From Hyphomicrobiales bacterium (GTDB taxonomy: Bacteria; Pseudomonadota; Alphaproteobacteria; Rhizobiales; Rhizobiaceae): a stretch of DNA of 64,000 nt. The translations under genes were made by a program, and so were the position numbers. Below are positions 61,274 to 64,000 of this stretch, piece by piece. The stretch spans positions 1 through 64,000 of the forward strand of contig UBMU01000047.1 of assembly GCA_900466605.1 (NCBI GenBank), written 5' to 3'. The notes beneath the pieces are model-generated. The model saw nothing but the letters and a program-made list of their open reading frames with translations. It was not told the origin of the DNA and searched no databases. The first letter of the stretch is position 1. The number at the start of each line of letters is the position of its first letter.

Positions 61274-62245
61274 TTACTTGGAAGCAGCGTCGGTGATGTC
61301 GTGCGTCCAGGCGCCCGATGGCTCCTTGTTGATGATCTTCTGATCGAGAAGAGCCTTGGCGGTGCGGTCGTAGAGCGTCGTGTCGAGCTTGCCGGATCCG
61401 TCGCCGATCAGCTTGGCAACTTCGCCCATCATGCGCTTTTGGTGATTTTCGTCCTGGCCACCGGCATCGACGACGATCCCGGCAGCATCGTCCGGATTCT
61501 CGACGGCGTACTTCCAGCCCTTCATCGACGCCTTGACGAACTTTGCCATCTTTTCCTTGAAGGCCGGGTCCTTGAGCTTGTCTTCGGAGGCGTAGAGGCC
61601 GTCTTCGAGCAAGTCGTTGCCCATGGCGGTGTAGTTGAAAACCGTCAGTTCTTCCGGCTTGAAACCGGCATCGATTGCCTGCCAGTATTCATTGTAGGTC
61701 ATGACGGAGATGCAGTCGGCCTGCTTCTGCAAGAGAGGCTGTACGTCGAAGCTCTGCTTCAGCACGGTCACGCCATCGGCTCCACCTTCGGTCTTGAGGC
61801 CGAGCTTGTTCATCCAGGCGAAGAACGGATACTCGTTGCCGAAGAACCAGACGCCGAGCGTATGGCCCTTGAAGTCGGCTTCGGTCTTGATCGGGCCGTC
61901 CTTTCGGCAAATCAGCTCCATGCCTGATTTCTGGAAGGGCTGGGCAATGTTGACGAGCGGAACGCCCTTTTCGCGGGCAACCAGCGCGCCGCCCATCCAG
62001 TCGACGATGACGTCAGCGCCGCCGCCGGCGATCACCTGTTCCGGCGCGATGTCAGGGCCGCCCGGCTTGATCGTGACGTCGAGGCCTTCCTCGTCGTAAT
62101 AGCCCTTTTCCTTGGCAACGTAGTAGCCGGCGAACTGCGACTGCGTCACCCACTTGAGCTGCAGCGTCACCTTGTCTGCAGCCATTGCATGGGCTGCCGC
62201 GAGCGACATCGCGCTCGCCATCATTGCAACAATCAGTTTTTTCAT
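61274..62245 (-). CDS. ABC transporter binding protein, NMT1/THI5-like
   Basis: The 323-residue periplasmic protein has a signal peptide (KLIVAMMASAMSLAAAHAMA) and the NMT1/THI5-like fold: TLQLKWVTQSQFAGYYVAKEKGYY, then EGLDVTIKPGGPDIAPEQVIAGGGADV. Such proteins bind thiamine precursors, riboflavin, pyrimidines or related heterocycles. The two adjacent permeases make an importer. In rhizobia related genes adjoin pyrimidine-degradation genes, so a pyrimidine or hydantoin ligand is suspected. ATG 62245 follows AGGGAACAAG. Confidence 0.88.
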   Translation of the reverse strand: MKKLIVAMMASAMSLAAAHAMAADKVTLQLKWVTQSQFAGYYVAKEKGYYDEEGLDVTIKPGGPDIAPEQVIAGGGADVIVDWMGGALVAREKGVPLVNIAQPFQKSGMELICRKDGPIKTEADFKGHTLGVWFFGNEYPFFAWMNKLGLKTEGGADGVTVLKQSFDVQPLLQKQADCISVMTYNEYWQAIDAGFKPEELTVFNYTAMGNDLLEDGLYASEDKLKDPAFKEKMAKFVKASMKGWKYAVENPDDAAGIVVDAGGQDENHQKRMMGEVAKLIGDGSGKLDTTLYDRTAKALLDQKIINKEPSGAWTHDITDAASK

Positions 62246-62301
62246 TTTCTTGTTCCCTCTGAAGTTATGCCCCAATCCCATTTGCGGGAATAAAGCGACG
62301 C

Positions 62302-63429
62302 CTAGCCACCACGGATAGACGGATGCCAGAAAGTCACCGCCCGTTCTGCCAGGGCGACGACGCCGTAGAAGATCGAACCAACAAGCGCCGCAACGGCGAT
62401 TTCGGCCCAGACCATGTCGACATTCATGCGTCCGATCTCCGTGGAGATGCGAAAGCCCATGCCGACGATCGGCGTACCAAAGAACTCCGCGACGATGGCA
62501 CCGATCAGCGCCAGCGTCGAGTTGATCTTCAATGCATTGAAAATGAAGGGCATCGCCGCCGGAAGCCGGAGCTTCAGCAGCGTCTGCCAATAGTTAGAGG
62601 CGTAGGTCTGCATCAGGTCGCGCTCCATCGCACCGGATGCGGCGAGGCCGGCGACCGTATTCACCAGCATCGGGAAGAAGGTCATGATGGTGACCACGGC
62701 GGCCTTCGACTGCCAGTCGAAGCCAAACCACATCACCATGATCGGTGCGACACCGATGATCGGCAGTGCCGACACCATATTGCCGATCGGCAAAAGGCCG
62801 CGTCGCAGGAAGGCGACACGATCGGCGAGGATCGCGACGGCAAAGCCTGTACCACAGCCGATGATGTAACCGGCGAATACCGCCTTGAAGATCGTCTGGC
62901 GCACATCGTCGGCCAGGATGGGTAGAGAGCCGGCGATCCTGGCGCCGATAGCGCTCGGCGGTGGCAGCAGAACGAAGGGAATACCGGCGCCACGCGTCAG
63001 TGCTTCCCAGATTATCAGGATCCAGGCACCGAAGATTGCCGGGATCAGCAGGCGCAGGAAGGTGCGGCCGAAACCGGAACTTGGCGTCATTGCCGAGAGC
63101 TCGGTGACGCAGCGCCATGCAAGCAGCCAGCAGGCTGCCATCAGCAGGAAGAAGGATTTGGTCGCCAAACCCTCGTTTCCGGCAACATCCGCGAGCAACA
63201 CCCACGCCGCCCAATGCGCACCGACCAGCAAAACGACGGCGACGTATGGCTTCGGCAATGGTGCGAAGGAAACGAAAGCGAGGGCGACGATCAGCGCGAT
63301 CGTCAGACCGACAGTCAGCGGTGACACAGGGTCAGGCGCACCTTCGGCCATGAGCGGCAAGGTGATGATTGCAATCGCTGTCAGCACCAGGGCAAGAACG
63401 CCCTGCCAGGAGAAGGACATCTGCTTCAT
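62302..63429 (-). CDS. ABC transporter permease (NMT1/THI5 importer)
   Basis: The 375-residue inner-membrane protein has a long N-terminal part with four extra helices before the BPD_transp_1 domain (SALPIIGVAPIMVMWFG and the EAA-type loop KLRLPAAMPFIFNALK). It partners the binding protein gene downstream. The ATG at 63429 overlaps the stop of the upstream permease (ATGA), so the genes are one operon. Confidence 0.9.
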   Translation of the reverse strand: MKQMSFSWQGVLALVLTAIAIITLPLMAEGAPDPVSPLTVGLTIALIVALAFVSFAPLPKPYVAVVLLVGAHWAAWVLLADVAGNEGLATKSFFLLMAACWLLAWRCVTELSAMTPSSGFGRTFLRLLIPAIFGAWILIIWEALTRGAGIPFVLLPPPSAIGARIAGSLPILADDVRQTIFKAVFAGYIIGCGTGFAVAILADRVAFLRRGLLPIGNMVSALPIIGVAPIMVMWFGFDWQSKAAVVTIMTFFPMLVNTVAGLAASGAMERDLMQTYASNYWQTLLKLRLPAAMPFIFNALKINSTLALIGAIVAEFFGTPIVGMGFRISTEIGRMNVDMVWAEIAVAALVGSIFYGVVALAERAVTFWHPSIRGG

Positions 63430-64000
63430 GCCGGTCTCCCGCCCATCGAGCGATCTACGATCTTGGCGATGAGGCCGACGATCGCGACAAGGCTTGCGGC
63501 AAGCACCGAGCCCGCGATGAGGGCAGCCCATATGTCGATCGTCTGGCTGTAATAGGAGCCGGCGAGCAGCTTCGAACCGATACCGGCGACGGCGCCGGTC
63601 GGGAGCTCGCCGACGATGGCGCCGACGAGGCTTGCTGCAATCGCGACCTTCATCGAGGTGAAGAGGAACGGCACGGAGGCGGGAACGCGTAGCTTCCAGA
63701 AGGTTTGAGCGGGTGTTGCGTTATAGGTCCGCATCAGGTCGAGGAACATGACCTCGGGCGAGCGCAGCCCCTTCACCATGCCGACCGTGACCGGGAAGAA
63801 GGAGAGGTAGGTCGAGATCAACGCCTTCGGGATCAGGCCGGTGATATTGATGGCGCCGAGGACGACGATCACCATCGGCGCGATCGCCAGGATCGGTATC
63901 GTCTGCGAGGCGATCACCCATGGCATGAGGCTGCGGTCGAGGGCCTTGATATGAACGATCCCCACCGCGATCACGATGCCGAGCAGCGTGCCGAAGCCGA
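63426..64000 (-). CDS. ABC transporter permease, second subunit (cut by window edge)
   Basis: The last part of a BPD_transp_1 permease: SQTIPILAIAPMVIVVLG, FFPVTVGMVKGLRSPEVMFLDL and the loop KLRVPASVPFLFTSMKVAIAAS. The frame is open to the edge, with GFGTLLGIVIAVG at the limit, so the N-terminus lies outside. It has the same fold as the neighbouring permease and together they would form a heterodimeric channel. An ATPase gene is expected further upstream. Confidence 0.9.
   Translation of the reverse strand, partial: GFGTLLGIVIAVGIVHIKALDRSLMPWVIASQTIPILAIAPMVIVVLGAINITGLIPKALISTYLSFFPVTVGMVKGLRSPEVMFLDLMRTYNATPAQTFWKLRVPASVPFLFTSMKVAIAASLVGAIVGELPTGAVAGIGSKLLAGSYYSQTIDIWAALIAGSVLAASLVAIVGLIAKIVDRSMGGRPA

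Overview
The window looks like a chromosomal segment of an alphaproteobacterium of the Rhizobiaceae (Rhizobium, Sinorhizobium or Agrobacterium type). It is GC-rich. It carries ctrA, chpT and sciP cell-cycle genes, an alphaproteobacterial rpoH, GANTC sites upstream of ctrA, and a urt-ure block interspersed with small accessory genes as in rhizobia. I saw no rRNA, tRNA, CRISPR array, insertion sequence or prophage. Assignments come from reading motifs, not from database searches.

Layout. 1-2.9 kb: the start of a phosphomannomutase/phosphoglucomutase gene cut by the window edge, ung, and a ring-cleaving dioxygenase/esterase pair resembling quinone-detoxification genes. 3-10.5 kb: a compact polysaccharide locus on the plus strand (Wzc-like copolymerase, GT4 glycosyltransferase, GDP-mannose 3',5'-epimerase, Wzx-like flippase, Wzy-like polymerase, hexapeptide acetyltransferase). 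It is followed by a convergent SGNH hydrolase with a large insertion. 12.5-24 kb: mostly housekeeping and conserved genes (CAP-domain lipoprotein, GNAT, EamA exporter, purA, a large membrane protein, rpoH, rluD, a TrmH-type methyltransferase, a coiled-coil membrane protein, a DUF1134 protein). 24-29.3 kb: a cell-cycle control cluster (chpT, a non-canonical receiver protein, ctrA, a FliJ-like protein, sciP, a LuxR-type regulator). 29.3-31.2 kb: a DUF2793 protein and cysQ.

31.6-55.6 kb is a large nitrogen-acquisition region. It begins with a branched-chain amino-acid ABC transporter (livHMGF, a small membrane protein, livK). Next, on the minus strand, comes a two-component pair whose kinase is fused to a nucleobase:cation symporter-like transporter. 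Divergent from that pair are the urea ABC transporter urtABCDE and the urease genes ureD-A-(DUF1272)-B-(LprI-like)-(GT29-like)-C-(GGDEF)-E-F-G. Urea imported by Urt would be hydrolysed by the nickel urease UreABC, which UreDEFG mature. A canonical sigma-54 promoter lies before ureD, which fits nitrogen control.

55.6-64 kb, minus strand: a Crp/Fnr (FixK-like) regulator with a perfect anaerobox upstream, an RND efflux pump with its adaptor, and an NMT1/THI5-type ABC importer (binding protein, two permeases) that runs off the window.

The observations most worth following are the transporter-kinase fusion beside the urea genes, the cyclase and glycosyltransferase-like genes embedded in the urease cluster, the degenerate receiver between chpT and ctrA, the sigma-54 site and anaerobox, and the GDP-mannose epimerase in the polysaccharide locus.
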